A DNA stretch of 64,000 nucleotides from Rhizobium herbae (GCF_017873135.1 NZ_JAGGJV010000001.1:992001-1056000), one strand, 5' to 3'; shown: positions 1 through 8,459, numbered from the stretch's first letter. Notes: generated from the sequence alone by a model not told the origin. Program-made: numbers and translations.

Positions 1-309
1 GCAATTGGCCATGATCACCAGCGGCGCCTTGGCATGGGTCTTCAGGAGCGCGACCGGCTTGCCCGACTGGATCACCAGCGTCTGGTCCTCGTCCATCTCC
101 AGCAACGTCTTGACGATCGCTTTGTGCGACGCCCAGTTGCGCGCCGCCTTGCCGAGCGCGGCATAGACGATCAAATTGTCCGGATCCTCGCCGACCGAGA
201 GCACGTTTTCCAGCAACCGCAGCAACGCCTCCTGCCGCCAGCCTTTCGCGCGAAGCTCGGGGCCACTGGGGATGGGAAAGTTCGGATGACGGGGGTTCGG
301 TTTGGGCAT
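1..309 (-). CDS. Urocanase-family hydratase, probable thiourocanate hydratase (N-terminal part)
   Basis: Only the first 103 codons are present; the gene runs off the left edge. The visible N-terminus, with GPELRAKGWRQEALLRLL near residues 16-33, LGKAARNW near 52-59 and LVIQSGKPVALLKTHA near 78-93, is the start of the NAD-dependent urocanate hydratase family. Classical HutU hydrates urocanate in histidine breakdown. Here the gene ends an operon with a HAL-family lyase lacking the MIO triad, a DUF917 desulfurase and hydantoin/carbamoyl hydrolases, so I infer that the substrate is thiourocanate from ergothioneine. Family assignment is firm; the sulfur-containing substrate is inference, and ordinary HutU remains possible because the substrate-binding part is outside the window. 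Confidence 0.85.
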   Translation of the reverse strand, partial: MPKPNPRHPNFPIPSGPELRAKGWRQEALLRLLENVLSVGEDPDNLIVYAALGKAARNWASHKAIVKTLLEMDEDQTLVIQSGKPVALLKTHAKAPLVIMANC

Positions 310-322
310 GATGGTCTTTCCC

Positions 323-670
323 TCAAAATTCTTCAATTTCAAACGGAGCATCTTTGTCACGATCGTTTCCAAAGAAATTCATGCGCTTGAACCTTCCACT
401 GACACAGCCCTTGTCGCGGAACAGTTCGATGAAATAATCCGCGCCGCCCATTCGATGGGTTGAAAAAGGTATGTTCATGTCTCGAAGAGTTTCGCACATG
501 CGGAAAACGCGTTCCTCCTCCAACGATTCAAAGCCGTAGACATCTTTGTAGGTTTCACTCCTTATGAAGCCCATTTGTAGAAACTGGAATGCTTCGGAAA
601 GCGACCCCAACTCAACAAGCACTCGATTGTGTTCGACGATCGTTACATGGGTCGGTTTCATTTGCATCAT
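323..670 (-). CDS. Small conserved-looking protein of unknown function within the ergothioneine-type operon
   Basis: 115 residues, no recognised domain, signal peptide or membrane segment. The protein is acidic near its C-terminus (ending PFEIEEF) and has a compact mixed alpha/beta look, with a start region rich in hydrophobic strand-like residues. The proposed ATG overlaps the TGA of the upstream DUF917 gene as ATGA, and the urocanase-family gene starts 13 bases after its stop, so it is almost certainly cotranscribed and translationally coupled. A second ATG directly follows the first and could be the true start. It could be an accessory or regulatory subunit of the neighbouring enzymes; I do not recognise it and assign no function. 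Confidence 0.7.
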   Translation of the reverse strand: MMQMKPTHVTIVEHNRVLVELGSLSEAFQFLQMGFIRSETYKDVYGFESLEEERVFRMCETLRDMNIPFSTHRMGGADYFIELFRDKGCVSGRFKRMNFFGNDRDKDAPFEIEEF

Positions 671-1755
671 CCCAACGCGTACTTCGCCAACTCGATCCCC
701 ATAGCCTTCTCGACCGACGGATAGACGCTCGGGTCAAGCACGCTCGACGCCAGCGGAATGACGGTCTTCGGCACATGCAGCACGAAGATCGTCATTCCGA
801 CCTGCAACTGCCCGACGCTCAGCGGTTCGCCTTCGGGCGACAGCGTGGTGATGACGTCCGGGAAGGTGGCGAGCCGGGTGCCGCCGGCATCCTCGACCGC
901 CATATATTCGTTCATGATGTGGAGTACCGTGGAGTCATCGCCCTTCCCCAGAGTCACCGTGCCGATGTCGAAGGCTTCCTTGGTGTAGAGGACGGACTTG
1001 TCGGTGATGACGCCTTCCGCAAGGATCGTGCCGTTGGTGGTTTTGGCGATGGCATCGATGATGGCACCGCCGCCCCTGCCTTCCGCGGCGATGATCGCCT
1101 CACCCAGAGTCAAGGCGAGCGTAATGCCGCCGAGCGCGGCATTCTTGCGGACATAGGACGCCCGAAGCGGATTGCGGCAGGACGCAATGAAGCCGCCGGA
1201 CATGTCGGAGGCGGTGCGCAGGATCGGCGATACTTTCGCGGTCGCGCCGCGCACGACCAGTTCGATATAGCGGTTCTCGTCGCGATTGCCGCCGACCGCC
1301 GTCTGGATCATCTGCTCCGGCGAGCCGGCCATGCCGATCGATCCCATGTCGCCGGTCGGATGCGCTCGCATATCGCCGACGGCATCCAGAACCTTGGTGC
1401 CAAGGATCGCCGACGGCAGCCAGCCGTTCAGTGTCGAAGATTTACCGTTTTGCCCGACCATCAGCGCCGAGAGCTTTTCGCCCAGCGCCTCCTGCAGCAG
1501 TTCCACCGCCTTGACGTAATCGACGCCGCGCATTTCCCAAGGCGTGGTCGAGGCCGGCGCACCGATCGCAGCAGCCGTTGCCACCCAATCATCAGCGTCG
1601 AGTTCGTCGATCGAAACCAGCTCCGGCTTGCCGATCGACACGGCGGCATAACCGAGCATACGCCCATGATCCGCCCAGCCGCCGCCGCCGGCGGCATAGA
1701 CCGAGCCGCCCTTGACCGCCGCCTCGACGTCTTTTTCCGTCAGTATCCGGCCCAT
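667..1755 (-). CDS. DUF917 / S-methyl-thiohydantoin desulfurase family protein, probable thiohydantoin-propionate desulfhydrase
   Basis: 362 residues over the full DUF917 (S-Me-THD) length, with the glycine-rich N-terminal segment AAGGGGWADHGRMLGY at residues 21-36 and a hydantoinase-like beta-rich C-terminal region. Family members are linked to sulfur removal from thiohydantoins. In the ergothioneine pathway described from Burkholderia sp. HME13, as I recall it, a protein of this kind converts 3-(5-oxo-2-thioxoimidazolidin-4-yl)propionate to hydantoin-5-propionate with release of sulfide. The start overlaps the stop of the M20 gene by one base (TGATG) and the stop overlaps the next start, showing tight coupling. 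The precise substrate is inferred from the neighbours. Confidence 0.82.
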   Translation of the reverse strand: MGRILTEKDVEAAVKGGSVYAAGGGGWADHGRMLGYAAVSIGKPELVSIDELDADDWVATAAAIGAPASTTPWEMRGVDYVKAVELLQEALGEKLSALMVGQNGKSSTLNGWLPSAILGTKVLDAVGDMRAHPTGDMGSIGMAGSPEQMIQTAVGGNRDENRYIELVVRGATAKVSPILRTASDMSGGFIASCRNPLRASYVRKNAALGGITLALTLGEAIIAAEGRGGGAIIDAIAKTTNGTILAEGVITDKSVLYTKEAFDIGTVTLGKGDDSTVLHIMNEYMAVEDAGGTRLATFPDVITTLSPEGEPLSVGQLQVGMTIFVLHVPKTVIPLASSVLDPSVYPSVEKAMGIELAKYALG

Positions 1756-3023
1756 CAGCGCTCTCCCTGTAAAGCCGCGTCGAGTTTTTTGACGGCCTCG
1801 AACAAAACAGCCGTGCCGAGCGCGATATCGTCGTTTTCAGCCCATTCGTCCGGCGTGTGCGAGCGCCCTTCCCGGCAGGCGATGAAGATCATCGCAGCCT
1901 TCGAAATCCGTGCCATCCAGGCGGTGTCATGACCGGCGCCCGACGCCATCCGGCGGCGTTTTGCGCCGACACGGTCGCAGGCCTCTTCGAGATTGCCCAT
2001 CACGAGGGGATCGGCGGGCGTCGGGAAGTTGTCGGAAATCAGCTTCGGCGACGCGATCGAAACGCCGGTGTCGCGCTGGATATCGACGGCAAGCTGATCG
2101 ATCTCGCCGATGAAGCGCTCCATGTCGGGCCGCAGTTCCGCGCGGGCATCGATCAGGATGCGTGCGCGAGACGGCACCACATTGGCCGCATTCGGCTCGA
2201 TCGAGAATTCGCCGACCGTCGCCGTGAAATGCCCCTCGCCCTTCGAAAACGCGAAGCCAAGCCGCTCGACATCGCCGACCATGCGCGCGGCAGCCGTCAG
2301 CGCATCGCGCCGCCGCCCCATCGGCGTCGTGCCGGCGTGATCAGCCTGGCCTTCGAACAGGATTTCAATCCGGGTGATGCCGGCAATGGCCGTGACGATG
2401 CCGATGTCGCAACGCTCCATTTCGAGTACAGGCCCCTGCTCGATATGCAGTTCCAGAAACGCCTTGATGTCGGATCGTTTCTGCCGTGCCAGCCGCGACG
2501 GATCGCCGCCAGCATCGATCATCCCCTGCCGGAGAGTCAGTTCCCCTTGCGTCCGGCTTAGCCAGCCGTCCGGAATCAGTCCGGCCAAGCCACGGCTGCC
2601 GATGCAGGAGACGCCGAAGATCGACACCTCCTCGGCCAGGAAGTCGACCACCTCAAGGTCGTGATCGAGTCTTATGCCGGCATCGTTCAGCGCCTGCGCG
2701 ACTTCAAGCGCAGCGGCAATACCGGCGATGCCGTCGAACCGGCCCCCTTCCGGCACCGTATCCGAATGTGAGCCAAGCATGATCGTCCCAAGCCCCGATT
2801 TACGGCCCTTGCGGCGACCGATCAGGTTTCCGGATGCATCAATCCGGGTTTCCAGCCCGGCAGCCTTGAAACGCTGTTCGAGAAAGGCGCGGCCTTCCAG
2901 AAACAACGGCGTGAAAGCGCGGCGCGTGTAGGGCCGGTCCGGCTCGGTGATACGGGCGAGCCCCTTGATGATATCGGCGATGCGGCGGGCATCGACCGGG
3001 AGATTGGTCTCGACAGCGGCCAT
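1755..3023 (-). CDS. M20-family N-carbamoyl-L-amino acid hydrolase / allantoate amidohydrolase-like, probable N-carbamoyl-L-glutamate hydrolase
   Basis: 422 residues, the usual length for the AllC/HyuC branch of dinuclear metal peptidase-fold hydrolases. GSHSDTVPEGGRFDG at residues 84-98 supplies metal ligands His86 and the bridging Asp97; the Glu-Glu pair at 131-132 is the catalytic base region; LELHIEQGP near 190 carries another metal-binding His. The family removes the carbamoyl group from N-carbamoyl amino acids, giving amino acid, ammonia and carbon dioxide. Placed between a hydantoinase and a DUF917 desulfurase, the likely substrate is N-carbamoyl-L-glutamate. It shares single bases with both neighbours (TGATG junctions). 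Allantoate is a possible alternative substrate but no other allantoin genes are visible. Confidence 0.88.
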   Translation of the reverse strand: MAAVETNLPVDARRIADIIKGLARITEPDRPYTRRAFTPLFLEGRAFLEQRFKAAGLETRIDASGNLIGRRKGRKSGLGTIMLGSHSDTVPEGGRFDGIAGIAAALEVAQALNDAGIRLDHDLEVVDFLAEEVSIFGVSCIGSRGLAGLIPDGWLSRTQGELTLRQGMIDAGGDPSRLARQKRSDIKAFLELHIEQGPVLEMERCDIGIVTAIAGITRIEILFEGQADHAGTTPMGRRRDALTAAARMVGDVERLGFAFSKGEGHFTATVGEFSIEPNAANVVPSRARILIDARAELRPDMERFIGEIDQLAVDIQRDTGVSIASPKLISDNFPTPADPLVMGNLEEACDRVGAKRRRMASGAGHDTAWMARISKAAMIFIACREGRSHTPDEWAENDDIALGTAVLFEAVKKLDAALQGER

Positions 3024-4402
3024 CAGACTGCCTCGCGCAGTGGCAGGCTGGGCAACGGCCGGACAAACCGACCAGCACCCGGCGCCGAAAGCACGGCCTT
3101 CCCATCGAAAACCAGCCGGCCTCGATTATAGGTGGCGGCCACGCGCCAGGGCAGATGCATGCCGTTGTAGGGCGACCAGCCGACGACATTGTTGCCGCTT
3201 GCCGCCGCGTCATAGGTGTAGGGCTCCGGCGTCAGCACCGCGATGTCGGCATCCTTGCCGATTTCGAGCGCACCCTTCTGGTGATCAAGCCGGAAATGGC
3301 GAGCCGGATTGAGCGCCACCAGCTCGGCCGCGCGGGTCAGCGGAATGCCGCGTTCCAGCGCGCCCTTGACGAACAGCGGCACCATGACTTCCAGCCCCGG
3401 TACGCCAGAGGCATTGGCCAGCATATCCGGATTGGTCTTGCGGTTTTCCGACCAGCTGACGTGATCGGTCGAAACCAGCGTCACAGTGCCGTCAGCGACA
3501 TGCCGCCAGAGCTTTTCCACCTCGGCACGCGGGCGGATCGGCGGATTGATCTTCGCCTTGCCGCCGAGCCGCTTCACGTCGTTCTCCTCGTCGAGGACGA
3601 GATAATGGATGCAGCACTCGATGGTGGCGCGATATCCCTGCGCCCGATAGGCGCTCGCAATCTCATAGCCGCGCCCGACGGAGCAATGCACCACATGGGC
3701 CGGGCAACCCGTTGCAGCACCCGTCTCGTAGATCTGGTTGGTGGCCAGCAGTTCCGTCAGCGGCGGACGCGAAAGCCCATGAGCGCGGTAGTCGGTGATG
3801 CCGGCGGCCTTGACCTTGTCGATCGCAGCCCGCACCGCCTCGTCATCCTCGTTGTGAACACCCGCCGTCAACCCCGTCGGGGCGATGGCGGCAAAGCAGT
3901 CTTCCAGCAAAGCTGCCGGAATGCGCGGAAAACGTTTCGGATCGGTGCCGAAGGTCGAGAACTTGAAGGCGGCGACACCCGCCTCGACCATCTCCAAAAT
4001 GCGCACCGGGCCGTCTTCCGGATCGATCGTGCCATAGAGCGCGAAATCGACGCGGGCCTGCGCGCCGGCATGATCGATCTTGCGCTGTACGGCCTCGGCC
4101 GAACACACGAGATCGCCCTCGTCATAGGGCATGTCGACAATCGTCGTGACGCCACCGGCAGCGGCCGAGCGCGTCGACCAGACGAAATCCTCCTGGTCCT
4201 TCTGGGAAAGCGAATGCACCTGCGCATCGATGGCGCCGGGCAAAATGAGTGCCTGCCCGAGATCGTGGCGTTCACGCGCGGCCGGCATGGCGCCCTGCCC
4301 GACGAAGGCGATCTTGCCGTCGCGCACCGCCACGAGCCCGCCTTCGACGAGACGATCGGGCAGAACCACAGTGCCTTTCAGGACCAGATCGAAATCAGAC
4401 AT
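3023..4402 (-). CDS. Cyclic amidohydrolase (dihydropyrimidinase/hydantoinase/allantoinase family), probable hydantoin-5-propionate hydrolase
   Basis: 459 residues with an amidohydrolase beta-barrel. A Lys in AFKFSTFG lies where the metal-bridging carbamylated lysine is expected; His residues in AGVHNEDD and HVVHCSVGRGYE and Asp in STDHVSW fit the remaining metal ligands. The first metal motif, normally DxHxH, reads IDAQVHS, so Gln61 replaces the first histidine, which is unusual and may change metal content or specificity. The start has a strong AGGGGG ribosome site 11 bases after the lyase gene ends, and the stop overlaps the next start. Context suggests ring opening of hydantoin-5-propionate to N-carbamoylglutamate; this is inference. 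Confidence 0.85.
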   Translation of the reverse strand: MSDFDLVLKGTVVLPDRLVEGGLVAVRDGKIAFVGQGAMPAARERHDLGQALILPGAIDAQVHSLSQKDQEDFVWSTRSAAAGGVTTIVDMPYDEGDLVCSAEAVQRKIDHAGAQARVDFALYGTIDPEDGPVRILEMVEAGVAAFKFSTFGTDPKRFPRIPAALLEDCFAAIAPTGLTAGVHNEDDEAVRAAIDKVKAAGITDYRAHGLSRPPLTELLATNQIYETGAATGCPAHVVHCSVGRGYEIASAYRAQGYRATIECCIHYLVLDEENDVKRLGGKAKINPPIRPRAEVEKLWRHVADGTVTLVSTDHVSWSENRKTNPDMLANASGVPGLEVMVPLFVKGALERGIPLTRAAELVALNPARHFRLDHQKGALEIGKDADIAVLTPEPYTYDAAASGNNVVGWSPYNGMHLPWRVAATYNRGRLVFDGKAVLSAPGAGRFVRPLPSLPLREAV

Positions 4403-4413
4403 CGCAGTTCCCC

Positions 4414-5952
4414 CTAATTGCCGAGCGCGAAAAAATCGTCGAATTCCGGCATCGGCGCCGCCGCAACGATGGCCCGCAGCAAATCCTCGGACGCAAATGC
4501 GACATGCAGCGCCTCGATCTCCCTGGAGAGTGGCCGATCCTTCATGTACATCGGGCTCAGCGCCCGGACGCGATCATAGGCGATGCGCGTGACCCCTTGC
4601 GACGTATCGCCGAGAAGGTCGATCGCCTGGGCCGACAGCAGAGCCTCGATCGCCGCCATCTGTCTGAGGTCGCGCACCTGCGTTTCCATGCGCTCGACGA
4701 TCAGCGGCAGAAAGGTCGCCTCCTCCTCAAGCCCGCCGGCAACGACGATCGACTGCGCCGACAAGGGAACGGCCAGCGACTGGACGCGCATGTAGAGTTC
4801 GACGACCAGCTTCATCAACGGGCCGAGACCGCTGGCGATTTCGCCGGGTGCCACCAGATTGATCGGCAGGTTTCGCCGCACACCATTGGACAGCAGAATG
4901 CAGCGGTTGAGCATGTTGCGCGCCACGTGGGAAAAGGCGATCTGCGCCGTCTCGATATAGAGCGTCGTCGTCAGCGGCAGCGACGCGCCGGAGGCATGAA
5001 CCTGCCCGCCGAGCACCACCGGATTGTCGTCGGACAGATAGGTCGCGTCGACCAGCCGTTCGGCGGCCACAAGGAGTGTATCGACGGCTGCACCGAAAAC
5101 CTGGGCGGTCATGCGCAGGCTCAAGGGATCGTGGATCGCCGTCGGCAGCGGCCAATCGACACAATCGGACTGACCGTAAAGCCAGGACCCGACGAGCGCC
5201 TCGCCGCGCGTTCCCAGTGCCGCGGCAACCCGCCATGGATCGGCCGAGGCGCCGAGCGCCAGGGACGACATCAGGCCGGTTGCCATCGAAACGCGGACGG
5301 CGGAGGCCGCCTCGCGCAGAACGTCGGTTGCCGCGGCGAAAGCCGTCGCATTGACGCTGAGCGCCGCCAGCGCATCGCGCGGCAGCATCACGAAAGGCTG
5401 AAGCCCGGCGCGGCGCAAGGCTTCCTCCGCAGCAAGCAGTTCGCCACCGAAAAAGGCCTCGCCGATCCCGGTCAGTACGGAGGCCACCTGCCCCATCAGG
5501 CCGATATCGGCGCAGCCGATCGAGCCATGGCGATGGACGGCCGGCACGACGCCGCACTCCAGAAGGCCAAGGAAAGCCTTGACGAGATCGACGCTGCAGC
5601 CGGTATGACCGCCGAGCGCGGTGTTGATGCGAATGGCAATGGCCTTGCGCACGATCGCCTGTGAAAATAGCGGTCCCGTGCCGAAGTGATGCGCCCTCAC
5701 CAGCGCGGTGTTGAATTCCGAGAGGTCATCGATCGTCCACAGGCGGTCTTTCATCGATCCGACGCCGGTGTTGGCGCCATAAACCGGCAGGCCCATGGCG
5801 ATACGATCGGCAATGACTTTGTGCGCGGCATCGACGCGCTCGAACGATTGCTCGGCCACGACAGGAACGAAAAAGCCGGAACCAATCTTCTCCAGCGCCG
5901 CGAAGTCGAGCGGGTTACCGTTGAGCAGGATGGTTTTCACCGATGCGTGCAT
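4414..5952 (-). CDS. HAL/PAL-family ammonia-lyase-like protein lacking the MIO triad, probable ergothionase
   Basis: 512 residues, typical of histidine ammonia-lyase. VYGANTGVGSMKD (57-69) matches the family Tyr-loop. The position of the Ala-Ser-Gly triad that self-cyclises to the MIO cofactor reads GSIGCADIG (143-151), so no MIO can form in the usual way and ordinary histidine deamination is unlikely. Ergothionase from Treponema denticola is a HAL-fold enzyme that eliminates trimethylamine by acid/base catalysis, to my recollection without MIO. Operon partners support ergothioneine to thiourocanate plus trimethylamine. ATG at 5952 was chosen; an in-frame GTG at 5964 is equally possible, and further upstream codons look like a leader rather than protein. 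Confidence 0.8.
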   Translation of the reverse strand: MHASVKTILLNGNPLDFAALEKIGSGFFVPVVAEQSFERVDAAHKVIADRIAMGLPVYGANTGVGSMKDRLWTIDDLSEFNTALVRAHHFGTGPLFSQAIVRKAIAIRINTALGGHTGCSVDLVKAFLGLLECGVVPAVHRHGSIGCADIGLMGQVASVLTGIGEAFFGGELLAAEEALRRAGLQPFVMLPRDALAALSVNATAFAAATDVLREAASAVRVSMATGLMSSLALGASADPWRVAAALGTRGEALVGSWLYGQSDCVDWPLPTAIHDPLSLRMTAQVFGAAVDTLLVAAERLVDATYLSDDNPVVLGGQVHASGASLPLTTTLYIETAQIAFSHVARNMLNRCILLSNGVRRNLPINLVAPGEIASGLGPLMKLVVELYMRVQSLAVPLSAQSIVVAGGLEEEATFLPLIVERMETQVRDLRQMAAIEALLSAQAIDLLGDTSQGVTRIAYDRVRALSPMYMKDRPLSREIEALHVAFASEDLLRAIVAAAPMPEFDDFFALGN

Positions 5953-6092
5953 GCTTTGACTCACGTTGTTGCCCGGTATGCTATGCCCAATTCCCCCGGT
6001 TGTGATATATCCCAATAACGAAACATGAGATGCCGATACCGGAACACATCGCTGCGGTTCTGCCGCTGCGATCACGAAGATGAAAACAGGCC

Positions 6093-7292
6093 ATGGATAT
6101 CGCCACGCTTGCCCTTGTTCATGCAATCCTTGAAGCACGCGGAATCCGCCCGGCGGCAAAAACGAGCGGACGGCCCGTCGCAAGCGTCAGCGCTGCATTG
6201 AAGCGTTTCGAAGCGGCTATTGCGGTACCGCTCGTCAGACGCGAGGGCGGCAATCTGGTGCCGACGCTGGAGGCGCAGAGCCGGATGGCGGATCTCGCTG
6301 CGGCAAACCAGGCGGTGCAGTCGCTACTGTCATGCCGATCCGATGCGCAACCGCGCCCCACGCCATCGATCAGCCTGACGGCGCTCGACCGTTTCGTCAC
6401 CGTCGCCCGCAGCGGCAGCATTCGCGGCGCATCGAAGATTTCGGGGACCGGCCAGCCGCAACTGACGCGACAGATGAACGATCTGGAGCGTGATCTCGGT
6501 TATGATCTGCTGGTCCGTTCGCCCTCCGGTATCGCCTGCACGCCGGAAGGCCTGGCCGTGATCCCGATCGCCGAAAACCTGCTCGACATCTGGCGGCGCC
6601 TGTCGCGTGCATCAAGCGACCGGTTCCGCCGGACGGCCGCGACCTGGCGTTTCGGCTCGGTGATGCCGCTCGGTCCGGAAAGCGAGATCGCCCGCATGCT
6701 GGCAGCGCTGACCGCCGAATGGCACCGCGCCCGCCCGCGCCAGCCCCTGTTCGTGTCCAGCACCACGGCCGACGAACTGATCGCCGGATTGAAGAATCGC
6801 CGCTTCGACGTCGTGCTGCTCGATCTGGAATCATTCCCGTCCGAGTTCGAAGGTACACTTATCTCCCGCACGCCGCTGGCATTGGCGGGACACGCATCGC
6901 TGTTTGCCAGACATGGCGACGATATCCGCGGGTTGCTTCAATCCAATCCCATCGCCGTCCCCAGCCTCAAGAGCGGATTACGCCAGCAGGCGACCCGTTT
7001 CATCGAGGCAGCACTGAGTGAACAGGAGCGCGGCATGCTGACGCTGACGGAAGTCGATTCCATCCCCGTCATCCTCAATCTCGTCATGGACCATGGCTAT
7101 CTCTCGGTGCTCCCGGAAAGCTCCGCCGCGCGCGTGCGAAACGCCCCCGCGATGCGCAGGCTCGGGCCCGGCTACATGCAGAGCCTGTCGCTGGCGTGGC
7201 AGAAAAATGCTCTCTCCCGGCAGGTGGCGGAAGCCATGCTCGGCATGATGCTCGCAGATCGGAAATCCGCCACGACCATTCTTCACGCTTGA
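6093..7292 (+). CDS. LysR-type regulator with two tandem N-terminal HTH domains
   Basis: 399 residues, about 95 longer than a usual LysR protein. A LysR-like winged HTH spans about residues 4-60 (ARGIRPAAKTSGRPVASVSA then LKRFEAAIAVPLVRR), and a second, more canonical one spans about 94-153 (FVTVARSGSIRGASKISGTG, QPQLTRQMNDLERDLGYDLL). The periplasmic-binding-like effector domain follows from about 170. The gene is divergent from the ergothionase-type operon with 140 bases between the two starts, so it very likely controls that operon, with a sulfur-imidazole intermediate as a plausible effector. Both HTH units lie in one uninterrupted frame, so this is a duplication or fusion, not a sequencing frameshift. 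Confidence 0.85.
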   Translation: MDIATLALVHAILEARGIRPAAKTSGRPVASVSAALKRFEAAIAVPLVRREGGNLVPTLEAQSRMADLAAANQAVQSLLSCRSDAQPRPTPSISLTALDRFVTVARSGSIRGASKISGTGQPQLTRQMNDLERDLGYDLLVRSPSGIACTPEGLAVIPIAENLLDIWRRLSRASSDRFRRTAATWRFGSVMPLGPESEIARMLAALTAEWHRARPRQPLFVSSTTADELIAGLKNRRFDVVLLDLESFPSEFEGTLISRTPLALAGHASLFARHGDDIRGLLQSNPIAVPSLKSGLRQQATRFIEAALSEQERGMLTLTEVDSIPVILNLVMDHGYLSVLPESSAARVRNAPAMRRLGPGYMQSLSLAWQKNALSRQVAEAMLGMMLADRKSATTILHA

Positions 7293-7376
7293 ATCATTTT
7301 CTCTCCAATGGCGATTAAAGCCCTGACGGGACTCAGGAATTCATCGCCAATTGAATCGACACATGAGCGAATTGAA

Positions 7377-8348
7377 TCAGTTCTTGAGCTTCAGCCGCCG
7401 GCGCGTCTCGCTCGGACTTTCGCGATAGTGCGCACGATAGCTGCGCGAAAAGGCCGAGGATGAATTGAAGCCGGTGGCAGCGGCAATGTCGGCGAAATCG
7501 GCCCGCGTCTCGATCACCTTGCGCCGGGCCGCGTTGAGCCTGAGCGCCAGATAATGCGCATGAGGCGCTACACCCATCGTCTCGTGAAACAGGTCCTGAA
7601 GATGGCGGGCGCTGACGCCGGCCCGGCGGGCAAGACGGGTCAACGTCAATGGCGCATCGACCGTCTCCTCCATCAGCCTGACGGCAGCACCGACCCGCGC
7701 ATCGAGAATGCGCATGTTGCCGATGGCAGGCACCTGCAAGAGGTCACCCCGCGTCCGCTCCTGCTCATAGATGAACAGCCGGGAAACTTCGAGCGCCAGC
7801 GAGTAGCTGTGCTGACGGCGGATCAGTTCCAGCATCAGATCGAGCGTCGGCAGCGAACCGCCGGTGGTGATCCTCTTGCCATCGATGACGAAGCGCTCGC
7901 GCACCATGGTGATCTGCGGATAGGCGGCGGTGAAATCCTCGAAATCCTCCCAATGGGTGGTGGCCGAGCAATTGTCGAGCAGGCTGGTCTCGGCCAGCAT
8001 CCACGAGCCCGATTCAATGCCGGCCATCACCTCGCGATGTCGGGCGGTCTGAGAAAGCTGCATGCGCAGGTGCGAGGTCGTGTAGGCCTGCCAGTTGTAG
8101 CTCGACAGCACGAAGAGCGGTGCGGTTTCCTTCTGCGGCCGGAAGGGCCCGGCAACCGGGATCGGAATACCGCTCTTGGTCTCGATCGCGGTGCCGTCCG
8201 GGCTGAAGATATCCCAGTCGTAGAGCGTTTTTCCGGCAATGCGATTTGCTGCGCGCAAGGGCTCGATCACCGACGCAACAAGGATCAGATTGGTCTCCGG
8301 CAACACCAGCAGATCGATATGCTGGGTTTCATCCCGTGGAACGAGCAT
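7377..8348 (-). CDS. cdhR: GATase1-like AraC-family transcriptional regulator, CdhR-type carnitine regulator
   Basis: 323 residues: an N-terminal DJ-1/PfpI-like (GlxA-type) domain over roughly 1-190 and a C-terminal AraC double HTH over about 225-320 (LTRLARRAGVSARHLQDLF and FADIAAATGFNSSSAFSRSY). This layout is that of CdhR, GbdR and ArgR regulators of carnitine, betaine and arginine catabolism in pseudomonads. It is divergent from the BKACE gene with 111 bases between starts, which is the expected control region. The start at 8348 follows GGAGAAAGGCGA; the frame stays open far upstream but there it only mirrors the BKACE and dehydrogenase genes. Carnitine as effector is inferred from context. 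Confidence 0.85.
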   Translation of the reverse strand: MLVPRDETQHIDLLVLPETNLILVASVIEPLRAANRIAGKTLYDWDIFSPDGTAIETKSGIPIPVAGPFRPQKETAPLFVLSSYNWQAYTTSHLRMQLSQTARHREVMAGIESGSWMLAETSLLDNCSATTHWEDFEDFTAAYPQITMVRERFVIDGKRITTGGSLPTLDLMLELIRRQHSYSLALEVSRLFIYEQERTRGDLLQVPAIGNMRILDARVGAAVRLMEETVDAPLTLTRLARRAGVSARHLQDLFHETMGVAPHAHYLALRLNAARRKVIETRADFADIAAATGFNSSSAFSRSYRAHYRESPSETRRRLKLKN

Positions 8349-8459
8349 TCGCCTTTCTCCCACTTTGAATTCTGAAAATGTATAATGTAAATCTGAAAAA
8401 GGAAAGCAGAGCGCTCCTTCTTGGCTCGTAATGGACGACAAGAACAAGGGGAGATTTTT

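Noticed and set aside
589..1932. Long plus-strand open frame opposite the desulfurase and carbamoyl hydrolase genes
   Set aside because: Arginine/aspartate-rich mirror translation of a GC-rich coding strand, with no family motif or ribosome site; the minus-strand genes explain the region.
3155..5664. Two long plus-strand open frames opposite the hydantoinase and lyase genes
   Set aside because: Low-complexity Arg/His-rich translations typical of antisense frames; minus-strand families are clear.
1..5952. Classical histidine-utilisation (hut) operon
   Set aside because: The lyase lacks the MIO triad and DUF917 plus hydantoin and carbamoyl hydrolases replace HutI and HutG/HutF.
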